Assembly: GCA_902761355.1 (NCBI GenBank)
Contig: CACWJY010000005.1
Location: 54,710 to 118,709, forward strand
Length of the DNA: 64,000 nt
Reading direction: 5' to 3'
Source: Fibrobacter succinogenes
GTDB lineage: Bacteria > Fibrobacterota > Fibrobacteria > Fibrobacterales > Fibrobacteraceae
Position 1 is the stretch's first letter, and every line of letters starts with the position of its first letter. Shown here one piece after another: positions 1 to 7,595 of the stretch. The notes under the pieces were generated by a model. It saw nothing but the letters and a program-made list of their open reading frames with translations, did no database searches and was not told where the DNA came from. Both the position numbers and the translations under genes were made by a program.

Positions 1-75
1 TTATGAAAAAATTTCTGCCAAATCCGTCAAACATAATGTATTTTATATGCTCGGATATTAGCAACGGAATCTTTT

Positions 76-1008
76 ATGAAAACAAAGATAGCCTCTTTTT
101 TGAGCATCGTGGCTCTTAGCCTGCTCACACTCACCACCGGCGCTTTCGCCGATGCCGAAGAAGGTTTTTACGAAAAGGACCACGTGCGTGGGTTCATCTC
201 GATTGGCGCGGACTACCGCGGCATGCGTAAGGCTTACGCCGACTACGTCAACACAGTCGCAAGAGGCATTTATGCTTCGCCATATGGAGTTACCCGATAC
301 GGGCACTACATCAAGATGACCGTCCCCAACGAAGACGGCTCGGGCGTTGATACAGTAAGCCAATTCTGCTCTGGCAACTACAGCTACAACAAGTTTAACG
401 ATTACTACTTGGGCCTGCACGTGAATATCGGTGCCCAGTACAAACAGTTCATGACCTGGTTCGACCTCAACTTTATGCCGCCCCAGGTATCCGAACGCAA
501 GGCATCCTCCTACACGGTCCAAATACCTGACGGCGCGACCCCCGTCGGACAAATCACCTTCCCCCTCTATGACGTAGAATGGTTCACCTACGGCGCCGAC
601 TGGATGTTTGCATGGAAACTCTTCGGAGAAAGCGCCCCCATCAACCTGATTCCGGCAGTGGGCTTTGGCTTTAGCCTGATGAACATGCATTTTGGATCTA
701 ACTTCAACTACGTCGAAGTCGACAACAAAGAAAACGTAACGCAGCTGCGCGACCGCTTCTACAGCACGCTTGCAACAACGGTCAACGCAGAACTTGAATT
801 GCGCATCGAACTCGGCCGTTTCGCTTTGGGTGCATACGGCGGTTACCGCTTCGTCCGCTACAACGACATCCAGCGCGAAGCTTTCACGACCGACGTTACC
901 AACTGGGAAAACACCACCGACAACGTCGGCGACACCTACTTCTTCGGTATCCGCGCTACGTGGTACTTCCTCTCCCTGTGGGAAAAGAAGCTGAACGACA
1001 AGCTTTAA
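76..1008 (+). CDS. Secreted beta-barrel-like protein of unknown function
   Basis: 310 aa. Residues 1-25 form a classical Sec signal peptide (Lys-rich start, hydrophobic core, cleavage after an Ala-Phe-Ala). The mature part alternates aromatic and polar residues in many short strands (for example around residues 100-125 and 235-300) and ends in an aromatic-rich strand region. That pattern is typical of outer-membrane beta-barrels. I do not recognise a named family. The gene stands alone on the plus strand and is followed by a strong terminator. The barrel assignment is inferred from composition only. Confidence 0.75.
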   Translation: MKTKIASFLSIVALSLLTLTTGAFADAEEGFYEKDHVRGFISIGADYRGMRKAYADYVNTVARGIYASPYGVTRYGHYIKMTVPNEDGSGVDTVSQFCSGNYSYNKFNDYYLGLHVNIGAQYKQFMTWFDLNFMPPQVSERKASSYTVQIPDGATPVGQITFPLYDVEWFTYGADWMFAWKLFGESAPINLIPAVGFGFSLMNMHFGSNFNYVEVDNKENVTQLRDRFYSTLATTVNAELELRIELGRFALGAYGGYRFVRYNDIQREAFTTDVTNWENTTDNVGDTYFFGIRATWYFLSLWEKKLNDKL

Positions 1009-1035
1009 TCTTAAGCTAAAGACTTTAAGCAAAAC

Positions 1036-1067
1036 GCCCCGCCCTTTACGGACGGGGCCCCTTTTTT
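1036..1067 (+). terminator. Rho-independent terminator after the beta-barrel gene
   Basis: Inverted repeat with arms GCCCCG (1036-1041) and CGGGGC (1053-1058), two further G-C pairs inside after one mismatch, then a run of six T (1062-1067). It lies 28 bp after the stop of the 76-1008 gene. The stem could also serve the converging minus-strand gene that ends at 1086. Confidence 0.8.
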
Positions 1068-1085
1068 AGGGGGCGTGGTTGAGGA

Positions 1086-1739
1086 TCAATACCATGCGGG
1101 CTTGCGGCCATAAGGATGAAACTTCTGGAAAAGCCAGCCCTTGGGACGCACCGGTTGCTTGCTATTTTCTTCGACGACCTTTTCCATAGCCACATAGCGC
1201 GCACAAGTGGCACGCAGGCAGGTATCCGTTTTCCAGTAGACATTTCGCTTAGCCTTGGGGTAAACAAATTCCCAGCCCAACAGCATGGTGGGAACCCCCA
1301 TGGCGCGCAGCCTGTCGGGGAGAGGAGCGAACTGTCCCTGAGTACTAAACAGCACGGCCGCATCCATCTTGCTATACGAAGCCAAAAGCAGGGCGTCCTC
1401 GATGAGTCCTAGATTAGGGCCGAGTACATCGCCCACGACTCCGTGATTATTGTAATGCACATGAAAACCTGCCGCCTGCAGTTCGTGTTCCAGCTTAAAG
1501 GTCCCATCCACATCACGGCCGTAAATATGCGGATTCGGAAAAGGGTGATAGTAATGCGACTCCATTTCGACCTCACGGTAACCACCCTCGAACTGCTTGA
1601 GGGCCTCGCGCTTTACCCAAGTCTTGAGACCCCTAAAATCAAGGTGCGAACGGATATCGTGAAAATTTCGATAATAGTCGTTCACCTTTTTCAAGGTAAA
1701 ACCGTCCAAGAAAAAGCCGATTCGTAAAGCAGTCGACAT
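1086..1739 (-). CDS. NYN/LabA-like (PIN-fold) domain protein
   Basis: 217 aa. The N-terminus has the hydrophobic strand ending in FLDGFTLKK (residues 9-17), which matches the first acidic motif of NYN domains. Around residues 115-155 there is an Asp-Ala-hydrophobic strand followed by QFAPLPDRLRAMGVPTMLLG, matching the C-terminal NYN strand-helix-strand. NYN proteins are PIN-like RNases that use clustered acidic residues. Here the usual second acidic motif (SGDxDF in relatives) reads STQGQF, so activity may be lost or altered. The start is supported by GGAGGT six bases upstream. The gene is monocistronic. The fold call is fairly safe; the substrate is unknown. Confidence 0.75.
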   Translation of the reverse strand: MSTALRIGFFLDGFTLKKVNDYYRNFHDIRSHLDFRGLKTWVKREALKQFEGGYREVEMESHYYHPFPNPHIYGRDVDGTFKLEHELQAAGFHVHYNNHGVVGDVLGPNLGLIEDALLLASYSKMDAAVLFSTQGQFAPLPDRLRAMGVPTMLLGWEFVYPKAKRNVYWKTDTCLRATCARYVAMEKVVEENSKQPVRPKGWLFQKFHPYGRKPAWY

Positions 1740-1831
1740 GAGACCTCCGAAAAAAAACGTGTCTACTATAGAAACGTTTTAACGGAGGAAAAGTTCCCTT
1801 TTTTATTGTAAAAAATTTAAGAGCAACAGCC

Positions 1832-2770
1832 TTACAGCAGTTTCTTTTTCTTGAGATCGTCCATGAGCGACCCCGGCATCCACTTTTCAAGCTTCTTGTA
1901 TTCGGCGTCTTTCAGTTTGTTTTTCCAGGCGAGAGCCTTATCCTTGTCGCCCTTGTCGGCATAGATGCGAACCAGGTTGAGAACCGAGCACCAGTAACGG
2001 ATGCTCCTGCCGGTACGCTTCAAATAATCGGCGGCGCTTTTCTCGTAGATGTCGGCAGCCTCGCCGTAGCGTTTGAGGCGGTAAAGCATGTCAGCCTTGA
2101 TCTGCAGCATGACCGGATGATTGGGAGCGCGCTTGAGCCCGCGCTCGGCAAGCTTAAGGCCAGCCGCAAAATCTTCCTTGTCGTAATGCATCCAAACTAG
2201 CGGCGTCAGGAACAGCGGCCAAAAGCGATCGGACTTTAGCGAGGCACTATCGAGCGTAGCCAGGTAGAGTTCGCGCTTGTCGGACTTGAACGGGACCCAG
2301 CTAAAGCTTTTGTCGATATAGTAGGCATAAATCGCAAAAAAGGCGCGGGCCTCGAGTTCCTTGGAATCTTCAAATTTTTTTGCGGCGGAGCGCGTCGTCA
2401 TGGCGCCCTTGACCGCATGCCCCGTTTCACCCTGCACGTAGCCGATTTCAAACTTGCGGAGCGCATCCCACAGGCCGTCCGTCTTGCATTTTTCTAACAA
2501 AGTACCAGCCTTCTGCAGGGCGGAGGTATCCCCCTTGTCGTCGTAGATACTGATGCGCACAATATTCTCGAGCACGCAGCCAGCACCTTCATTTTTTTCA
2601 CGGAGTTTTTTGGCCTGTTCCATGGCATCACCATACTGAAGCGCCATGGTGGACCTGGTCGCCTTTATCCACAATTCCATCTGGCCATCAGAGAGCTTTA
2701 ACGACGGCGTTTCGGAGGCTGCGGCGAGCGTGACGGCCAATAAAAAAGGAATCCATTTCAAAAAAGACAT
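1832..2770 (-). CDS. Exported TPR-repeat protein
   Basis: 312 aa. Residues 1-18 are a signal peptide (Phe/Leu/Ala-rich core ending Ala-Ala-Ala-Ser), so the product is probably periplasmic. The remainder is helical, with TPR-type helix pairs, most clearly around residues 205-245 (GLKLAERGLKRAPNHPVML, then a second pair with Tyr-Gly-Glu-Ala) and a C-terminal pair with DKALAWKNKLKDAEY. TPR arrays bind other proteins; the partner cannot be read here. A GAAAG lies just before the ATG. It ends in a basic Lys-rich tail. I do not recognise a specific family. Confidence 0.75.
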   Translation of the reverse strand: MSFLKWIPFLLAVTLAAASETPSLKLSDGQMELWIKATRSTMALQYGDAMEQAKKLREKNEGAGCVLENIVRISIYDDKGDTSALQKAGTLLEKCKTDGLWDALRKFEIGYVQGETGHAVKGAMTTRSAAKKFEDSKELEARAFFAIYAYYIDKSFSWVPFKSDKRELYLATLDSASLKSDRFWPLFLTPLVWMHYDKEDFAAGLKLAERGLKRAPNHPVMLQIKADMLYRLKRYGEAADIYEKSAADYLKRTGRSIRYWCSVLNLVRIYADKGDKDKALAWKNKLKDAEYKKLEKWMPGSLMDDLKKKKLL

Positions 2771-3083
2771 CTTTCAAAAAATAGAAAAATAGTCCAAGTT
2801 GGAATACCCCTCAAAGCCCTCTTTTTTTCAAAAACAATGTCGGCCACTAGCTGCTAACGCATTGACAGTCAATCAATTAAAAAACAGGAGCAGCGTCAAA
2901 CCGCAAAAAATGCGTAAATTCGGCGAAAATTACAAAAATCTTTTAATTTTCAAAAGCGCGTTCAGCCTCTTGTTTTTCGTTCGAAAAAAATCTATAAATA
3001 GGATAGATACAACTTATCAACAACAAACAAACAATGCAATGCATTAAAACTTAATTCTCAAGATTCCACGTGTCGGAGGTCTT
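2771..3083. other. 313-bp AT-rich intergenic region
   Basis: This stretch lies between the divergent 1832-2770 and 3084-3302 genes. It holds an 11-bp palindrome TTGACAGTCAA (2862-2872) and a sigma-70-like promoter listed separately. An open frame on the plus strand (2799-3047) has no ribosome-binding site and a low-complexity composition, and I do not accept it as a gene. Confidence 0.5.
2970..2998 (+). promoter_or_regulatory. Putative sigma-70-type promoter for the 3084 gene
   Basis: TTGTTT (2970-2975), 17-bp spacer, TATAAA (2993-2998). It would give a leader of roughly 80 nt before the strong ribosome-binding site of the small gene at 3084. The match is to the general bacterial consensus; no Fibrobacter-specific model was applied. 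Confidence 0.4.
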
Positions 3084-3302
3084 ATGAAGCTCTTCCATAA
3101 AACATCTGCCCTGTCATTTTACATGATCCACTCCGGTTTCAAGGCCTTCAAGGCCCGCGTCAAGGAGGAACTGGACAGCATGGGTGGCGGAAACCTAGAC
3201 GACTTTATAGACGACGACAGCCTGCATGCCTACTATCGCAACGGCGATTCGCCGGACTTCGTGGCATCATCCCTGTGGAACCCAGCCCTCGAAGAAGAAT
3301 AA
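3084..3302 (+). CDS. Small acidic hypothetical protein (72 aa)
   Basis: 72 aa, no family recognised. A ribosome-binding site CGGAGGT sits five bases before the ATG and a strong terminator follows 28 bp after the stop, so this is a complete small transcription unit. The N-terminal half is amphipathic and basic (residues 1-30); the centre has Gly-Gly-Gly followed by a very acidic stretch (DDFIDDDS); the C-terminus ends Glu-Glu-Glu. There is no signal peptide or membrane segment. The charge split could suit a binding partner or inhibitor, but that is speculation. Confidence 0.65.
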   Translation: MKLFHKTSALSFYMIHSGFKAFKARVKEELDSMGGGNLDDFIDDDSLHAYYRNGDSPDFVASSLWNPALEEE

Positions 3303-3330
3303 AAAGACTCTCTCCTCCTAGAAACAAAAA

Positions 3331-3363
3331 AAATCCCGCAGCAAAACGCCGCGGGATTTTTTT
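3331..3363. terminator. Bidirectional rho-independent terminator
   Basis: Arms AAATCCCGC (3331-3339) and GCGGGATTT (3351-3359) with an 11-nt loop. A-runs on the left and T-runs on the right make it functional in both directions. It separates the converging genes at 3084-3302 (+) and 3388-5181 (-). Confidence 0.85.
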
Positions 3364-3387
3364 AATGACTTTTGAAACAGGATTCTC

Positions 3388-5181
3388 TTACTTGGCGGGG
3401 CAGCCTTCGACCGTTTCGAATTTGCCCTTAACGACCGTCACGATTTTGGCGTTGGTGTTTGCGCCGCGCTTGAACTTGATTTCGCCATAAACGCTCGGGA
3501 AATTGCCGGCGTTGTTGATAGCGTTCGTAAGGCTATTCGGCTTTTTCGCGAGCGAGCTAAAGACAATGTTTGCTGCGTCGTAACTGAGGCCGCTCACCTT
3601 GTCTTCGCCAGGTTCGGCACCCCAGCGTTCCTTGAAATCAGAGACAAATTTTGTCAGAACCTCGTTCTTGCCGTCCATATCCATGGCCGGAACACTAAAG
3701 TAGGAACTGTCGACCTGGCGCTTGCCCTGAATCAGGAGTTCGCGACCGTACCAGCCGGAGGCGCCGAGCAGCACGCCCGAAATCTTGTTGAAAGCCACCT
3801 GGCCAGCCATAAGTCCAGCATCGCTCGGGTTGGTCGCCGGAATAAAGATGCCCGGGATATTGAACGTGGAATCCTGCATGTAGGCGCGACGTTCCTTGGC
3901 GTTGACCGCGTCGAGGTCGGAGGCTCCGCGTGCAATGTTCTGGCGACGGTTGAGTTGCTTAAAGCGAACATCGCGAAGGAGGCTAAATTCGGTCTTATAG
4001 TCGGGGCGGCCTTCTTCATAGTTACGGAAGGCGATAATGCTTGCGCCACGGCGTTCGACAGCCTGCGTAAAGCTCTGCGACATCGAGGCACCGTAACCGC
4101 CCAAGGGGCTAAGGATAGCATACTCGCGGATGTTCAGGCACTTGGTCGCAAAGTCGGCGATGCTTTTGGCCAGGTTATCCATGGTGATGTTCACCTGGAA
4201 AATATTCGGGCCCATCTTGGCAATGCCGTCGTCGGTCGCCGTCGGAGTAAGCATCGGGATATTCTGGAAATTGCTACCGAGCCAGGCGGCGACGGTCGCG
4301 GCCGGGGCGCTCATAATAGGACCAATCACGGCAACAACGCTATCCTGGTTTACAGCCTGCTGGGTACGGAGCAACGCCTGGGCCGCGTCAGCACGGGTAT
4401 CGGCCACGCGCAGGTTCACCTTGCCCTTAAGGCCAGCCTTTTCGTGAGCGAGGATTACACCCTGGATGGCCGCTGCACCGAATTCAGCAAAATCTCCCGA
4501 CAAGGGAGCAAGCACGAGGACCGTGGGCATACCCGCACCGCGGTCTTCCAGGGACTCAAGACCCTTCTGGGCCGTGCTAGAAAGGTTTTCGGCGACTTCA
4601 CCTGCCACCACCTTCTTGTACCAGTAACGGGCGGCGCGATAACGCTTGGAGTTCTGACATTCACGACCAATCTGCAGCTGCAGCCAGCCAATAATGTCCT
4701 TGTCGACCGGGTACTTTTCGAGGAGAGCCTGAAGCTGTTCGGCCGTCATAAGCGAGGCGGCAATCGTCTGGATGGCCACATCCTTGGTGCGGCTCTTGGC
4801 AGCCGGATTCTTGGTATAGGCCAAAATACGGAGCATGGCTTCGACGCCTTCGTAGACGCGGCCCTTTTCGACCGTCACGATAGCGTTCGCAAGTTCCATA
4901 CGTTCACGGTAAACCGTATTCACATAGTATTCCAAAAACCTAGAAGAGGTCTTGTAGGCTTCGTCGCGCTTGTGTTCGCGCAGGTAGCACTCCGTAAGCA
5001 TGACCGCGGCCTTTTCACCCGAGGACTTGCGAAAGCTGGACTTGTAGACCTTCTGGAGGGGGGCGATGGCTTCGGCACACTGCCCGTTCTGGATTAGATT
5101 CTTTGCCTGGGCAATTTCGTCCTGGGCAAATGCGGAAGCAGCAAAGGAGGCTGCCAAGACAAAAGGTAAAAGACGTTTCAT
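3388..5181 (-). CDS. Periplasmic-binding-protein type 1 fold protein with N-terminal TPR region (LpoA/LivJ-like)
   Basis: 597 aa from the ATG at 5181, chosen because it opens directly into a signal peptide (residues 1-19, ending Ala-Phe-Ala-Gln); the frame is open further upstream but would bury that peptide. Residues 20-210 are helical TPR-like repeats. From about residue 215 (VLVLAPLSGDFAEFGAAAIQG) the protein follows the receptor ligand-binding (Peripla_BP_6) fold, with the typical VIGPIMSAPAA and MLTPTATDDG segments. A TPR region followed by this fold is the architecture of LpoA, the outer-membrane activator of class A penicillin-binding proteins. There is no lipobox Cys, so lipoprotein status is not supported. 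Alternative: an amino-acid ABC substrate receptor. The start lies one base from the stop of the upstream gene, implying cotranscription. Confidence 0.8.
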   Translation of the reverse strand: MKRLLPFVLAASFAASAFAQDEIAQAKNLIQNGQCAEAIAPLQKVYKSSFRKSSGEKAAVMLTECYLREHKRDEAYKTSSRFLEYYVNTVYRERMELANAIVTVEKGRVYEGVEAMLRILAYTKNPAAKSRTKDVAIQTIAASLMTAEQLQALLEKYPVDKDIIGWLQLQIGRECQNSKRYRAARYWYKKVVAGEVAENLSSTAQKGLESLEDRGAGMPTVLVLAPLSGDFAEFGAAAIQGVILAHEKAGLKGKVNLRVADTRADAAQALLRTQQAVNQDSVVAVIGPIMSAPAATVAAWLGSNFQNIPMLTPTATDDGIAKMGPNIFQVNITMDNLAKSIADFATKCLNIREYAILSPLGGYGASMSQSFTQAVERRGASIIAFRNYEEGRPDYKTEFSLLRDVRFKQLNRRQNIARGASDLDAVNAKERRAYMQDSTFNIPGIFIPATNPSDAGLMAGQVAFNKISGVLLGASGWYGRELLIQGKRQVDSSYFSVPAMDMDGKNEVLTKFVSDFKERWGAEPGEDKVSGLSYDAANIVFSSLAKKPNSLTNAINNAGNFPSVYGEIKFKRGANTNAKIVTVVKGKFETVEGCPAK

Positions 5182-5182
5182 A

Positions 5183-5497
5183 CTAGAATTCCGCAGCGGC
5201 TTGCACCACGTCATGTTCTTTCTTGATTTGTTTCTGCAGGGACTCGGGGAGTTTCGCCCAGTCAATAATATCGACCCTAAATGGGAGGCCACTTTCGACA
5301 AAAGCTTTTTCGACAGCAGTCATCGCCTCGAAAGAAAGAGGCCTTTCAGAAATCACCACCAGTTCCAGTTCCGTTTCGGGAGTGAGGTCCACACCTGTTA
5401 CACGGGCACCATGGGCCCAGACTTCTAACCCCTCAAAATGGAGGGCTAATATTCGCTGGACCTTTTCCAATTGATCAGTTTCTATGCATAAAGCCAT
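5183..5497 (-). CDS. Degenerate MNT-like nucleotidyltransferase-fold protein
   Basis: 104 aa. The order of elements matches small MNT-type nucleotidyltransferases: a first helix, then VWAHGARVTG (equivalent to the GSRARG loop), a strand with two acidic positions, and a C-terminal half reading RVDIIDWAKLPESLQKQIKKE, close to the family ending VDLVDLxxLPxxLRxxI. The metal-binding Asp-x-Asp of active members is Glu-x-Glu here (TELEL), and the loop has Gly-Ala-Arg in place of Gly-Ser-Arg. No HEPN partner is adjacent, so a toxin-antitoxin role is not supported. It lies one base from the LpoA-like gene. Confidence 0.65.
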   Translation of the reverse strand: MALCIETDQLEKVQRILALHFEGLEVWAHGARVTGVDLTPETELELVVISERPLSFEAMTAVEKAFVESGLPFRVDIIDWAKLPESLQKQIKKEHDVVQAAAEF

Positions 5498-5571
5498 ATT
5501 GACTTATAATATAGTTAAAAATTGACCTGGGCCTCGTTCGGAAAATTCATAAGGTTTTCTAGTTTTATCCC

Positions 5572-6771
5572 ATGATTTTCTTTTTGATCATCCTACTTGC
5601 AGCACTTGCCCTAATTTACATCAATTTAAGTACATTGGCCAAGGGGAAGACCGGGAAAATAATTGCCGCAGCAATCCTTGCACTCCTGTTCTTAGGCATG
5701 GCCATGCGCAGCACGTTCCTCGGCAGCATCGCCGTTACTTTTTTTGCGGTTTGGCTTAGCAACTCGCTGCTGTTCTACATTCCATGGACGCTTTACAGAA
5801 TCGGTTACTATTTTACGCAGCCCCACCACCTGAGCCGACATCTGGTCCGCCGCGTCAGCCGTTCACTCTTAGGCATCACCGTCGCCCTTTCACTCGCGAT
5901 TATCGCTTACGGGGTCCCGCACAATAAAGACTACAAAATCAACCTGTTCACAGTAAACCTGCCGTCGCAATATACCGAAAGCTTTACCGCACTCTTTTTT
6001 AGCGATATCCATGTAGATCCGCTGTTTGACGCTGAAAAAATGAAAAGGATGATCGCCCAGGCCGATTCAATCAAGCCAGACTATATTTTATTTGGCGGAG
6101 ACCTCGCGGACGTTTCTACAGAGCAGCTGGACCGTTGGGGCTACGATAGTTTGTTTAAAAAATTAACCGCTGCGGCCAAGGTAGCGGCCATCGGCATCAA
6201 TGGAAATCACGAAGCCATGCAGGAACGCTCCGGTTCTAATCCCAACGAATGGATGCGCAAAGTGGGCTTTGTCGTGCTCGACGATTCTACGGCATGCATC
6301 GGCCCCGCCTGCTTTACCGGCCGCACCGACTTTATGGTCGCCCACAGCCGCAACACAGAACGCAAGCCGCTTACAGAACTGATCCCCGATTCCGTGAAAC
6401 TCGTCGAGCACCCGCAGGATTCGCTCGAAGCAGCCGCTATCCAAGATTCACTTTCTGACTCGATCGTCGCAAGCGCCACCTATGATACCGTAATCGTTCA
6501 CCAGCCCTGGATTCTTTTGGACCACCAGCCCAAAGGCATCGAAAAGACTCATTCAGGCAGACTCCCGGACATCGCCCTTTCGGGCCACACGCACGACGGA
6601 CAATTTTTCCCCGTCACGTTCATTATAGACTATGTATGGAAAGTCGCCTACGGCAAGGGAGCCCTCGGAGGCGTCCTCTGGCTCGTGAGTTCCGGTTTTG
6701 ACTGCTGGGGTCCTCCGGTGCGCTTCGGCAGCGACTCCGAATTCTGGGTCATTAAATTCAAGAAACGCTAG
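5572..6771 (+). CDS. Membrane-anchored metallophosphoesterase (YkuE/YaeI-like)
   Basis: 399 aa. Three to four hydrophobic segments lie within residues 1-115. The calcineurin-like domain follows, with all metal motifs visible: SDIH (D145, H147), GGDLAD (about 175-180), GNHE (211-214), a late His in VIVHQPW, and SGHTHDGQ near residue 340. Relatives with this architecture include YkuE/YaeI, some of which act on UDP-2,3-diacylglucosamine or other phosphodiesters; the substrate here cannot be read. A roughly 90-residue Ser/Asp-containing insert lies between the GNHE and HQPW blocks. The start has no obvious Shine-Dalgarno sequence. Confidence 0.88.
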   Translation: MIFFLIILLAALALIYINLSTLAKGKTGKIIAAAILALLFLGMAMRSTFLGSIAVTFFAVWLSNSLLFYIPWTLYRIGYYFTQPHHLSRHLVRRVSRSLLGITVALSLAIIAYGVPHNKDYKINLFTVNLPSQYTESFTALFFSDIHVDPLFDAEKMKRMIAQADSIKPDYILFGGDLADVSTEQLDRWGYDSLFKKLTAAAKVAAIGINGNHEAMQERSGSNPNEWMRKVGFVVLDDSTACIGPACFTGRTDFMVAHSRNTERKPLTELIPDSVKLVEHPQDSLEAAAIQDSLSDSIVASATYDTVIVHQPWILLDHQPKGIEKTHSGRLPDIALSGHTHDGQFFPVTFIIDYVWKVAYGKGALGGVLWLVSSGFDCWGPPVRFGSDSEFWVIKFKKR

Positions 6772-6835
6772 CAATTCTCTTTAGAATGCCACGTCTCTTT
6801 TAAAGGCCTATTAAAATTAAACGTCTATTAAATGT

Positions 6836-7570
6836 CTATTTGTCTTTTAGACAGCGAATAGACAATGCATAACGGCGATCGTTTATGCTCACACTTTCCG
6901 CATCGAACATATCAATCAAGCTAAAGCTGAGTGGCTGACCATCTTCGGTTTGTGACGAAGTCCAGAAATAGGCACCTTCGCGCAAGTTCCTGAAATCATC
7001 GGATGCGAGCTTGTAACCGGCAGGGAGCGCATTAAAGCCAAAATTGTCCGTACCATCCTTATGGGGCCAGCCTTCCTTCGACCTCAACCGGGTTCCCTCC
7101 GTAAAGGAGTTGCCCATATTCTTGGTCAACTGTTCAAAGTCCTCTTTACTCGGCAGGCGCCAGCCTTCGGGGCACATTTTTTTCGCGGTCTCCCACGGGT
7201 ACAGCATTCCATAAAGGTCGCAATAATAAGGCTGGTTCTCGTAGCAGAACCCATATTGATTCACTTCTTTTATATTCAAGTTTTCGGCCATCCACTCCTG
7301 AGCCGATTCACCTTTGCCAATAACGACCGTCTTATAAGTTTTGTGATTTCGCGAGTCGAGCAATTCGCCGTAAGAAATCCCTTCGCTCGAAGAAGAACTA
7401 GACGCAACCGCCTCAGACGAAGACAACGGTTCCGAAGACGAGCTTGATTCCTGCAAGGAACTGCTAGAATCTTCCGAAACAACATTCGTTTCGTACGAGA
7501 CCGTTTTACTTTCTTCTCCGCATCCGGCAAGGATCAGAGACATGGCGACAAAACAGAACCCCTTTTTCAT
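6836..7570 (-). CDS. FISUMP-domain lipoprotein
   Basis: 244 aa. Residues 1-17 are a lipoprotein signal with lipobox LAGC. Residues 30-67 are a Ser/Glu linker almost wholly of Ser runs, typical of Fibrobacter surface proteins. The rest carries FISUMP hallmarks: WMAENLN, paired Cys in the YCDLYGMLYPW region, CPEGWRLPS, then GFNALPAGY, FWTSS and a final YALSIRC. The domain is related to the C-type-lectin-like FGE fold and its function is unknown. A ribosome-binding site AAGGAG precedes the ATG. It is the last gene of the glycan operon, 25 bp after the WbsX-like gene. Confidence 0.9.
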   Translation of the reverse strand: MKKGFCFVAMSLILAGCGEESKTVSYETNVVSEDSSSSLQESSSSSEPLSSSEAVASSSSSSEGISYGELLDSRNHKTYKTVVIGKGESAQEWMAENLNIKEVNQYGFCYENQPYYCDLYGMLYPWETAKKMCPEGWRLPSKEDFEQLTKNMGNSFTEGTRLRSKEGWPHKDGTDNFGFNALPAGYKLASDDFRNLREGAYFWTSSQTEDGQPLSFSLIDMFDAESVSINDRRYALSIRCLKDK

Positions 7571-7595
7571 CTTTATTCTCCTTATTAGAATTTGT

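Noticed and set aside
58..1032. 324-residue open frame on the minus strand over the beta-barrel gene
   Set aside because: It lies antisense to a gene with signal peptide, good start and terminator, has no ribosome-binding site and Val/Ala/Gly/Arg-biased composition typical of a shadow frame.
2799..3047. 82-codon frame in the 313-bp intergenic region
   Set aside because: No ribosome-binding site, low-complexity AT-driven composition, and it runs through the likely promoter of the 3084 gene.
3955..5097. 380-residue plus-strand frame opposite the LpoA-like gene
   Set aside because: Antisense shadow with no recognisable motif; the minus frame has a signal peptide and a clear fold.
5183..5497. 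Possible MNT/HEPN toxin-antitoxin module
   Set aside because: The MNT-like protein lacks DxD and no HEPN gene lies on either side.
5505..5510. Perfect TATAAT between the divergent 5183-5497 and 5572-6771 genes
   Set aside because: No acceptable -35 at 16-18 bp on the plus strand, so I could not assign it to a promoter with confidence.
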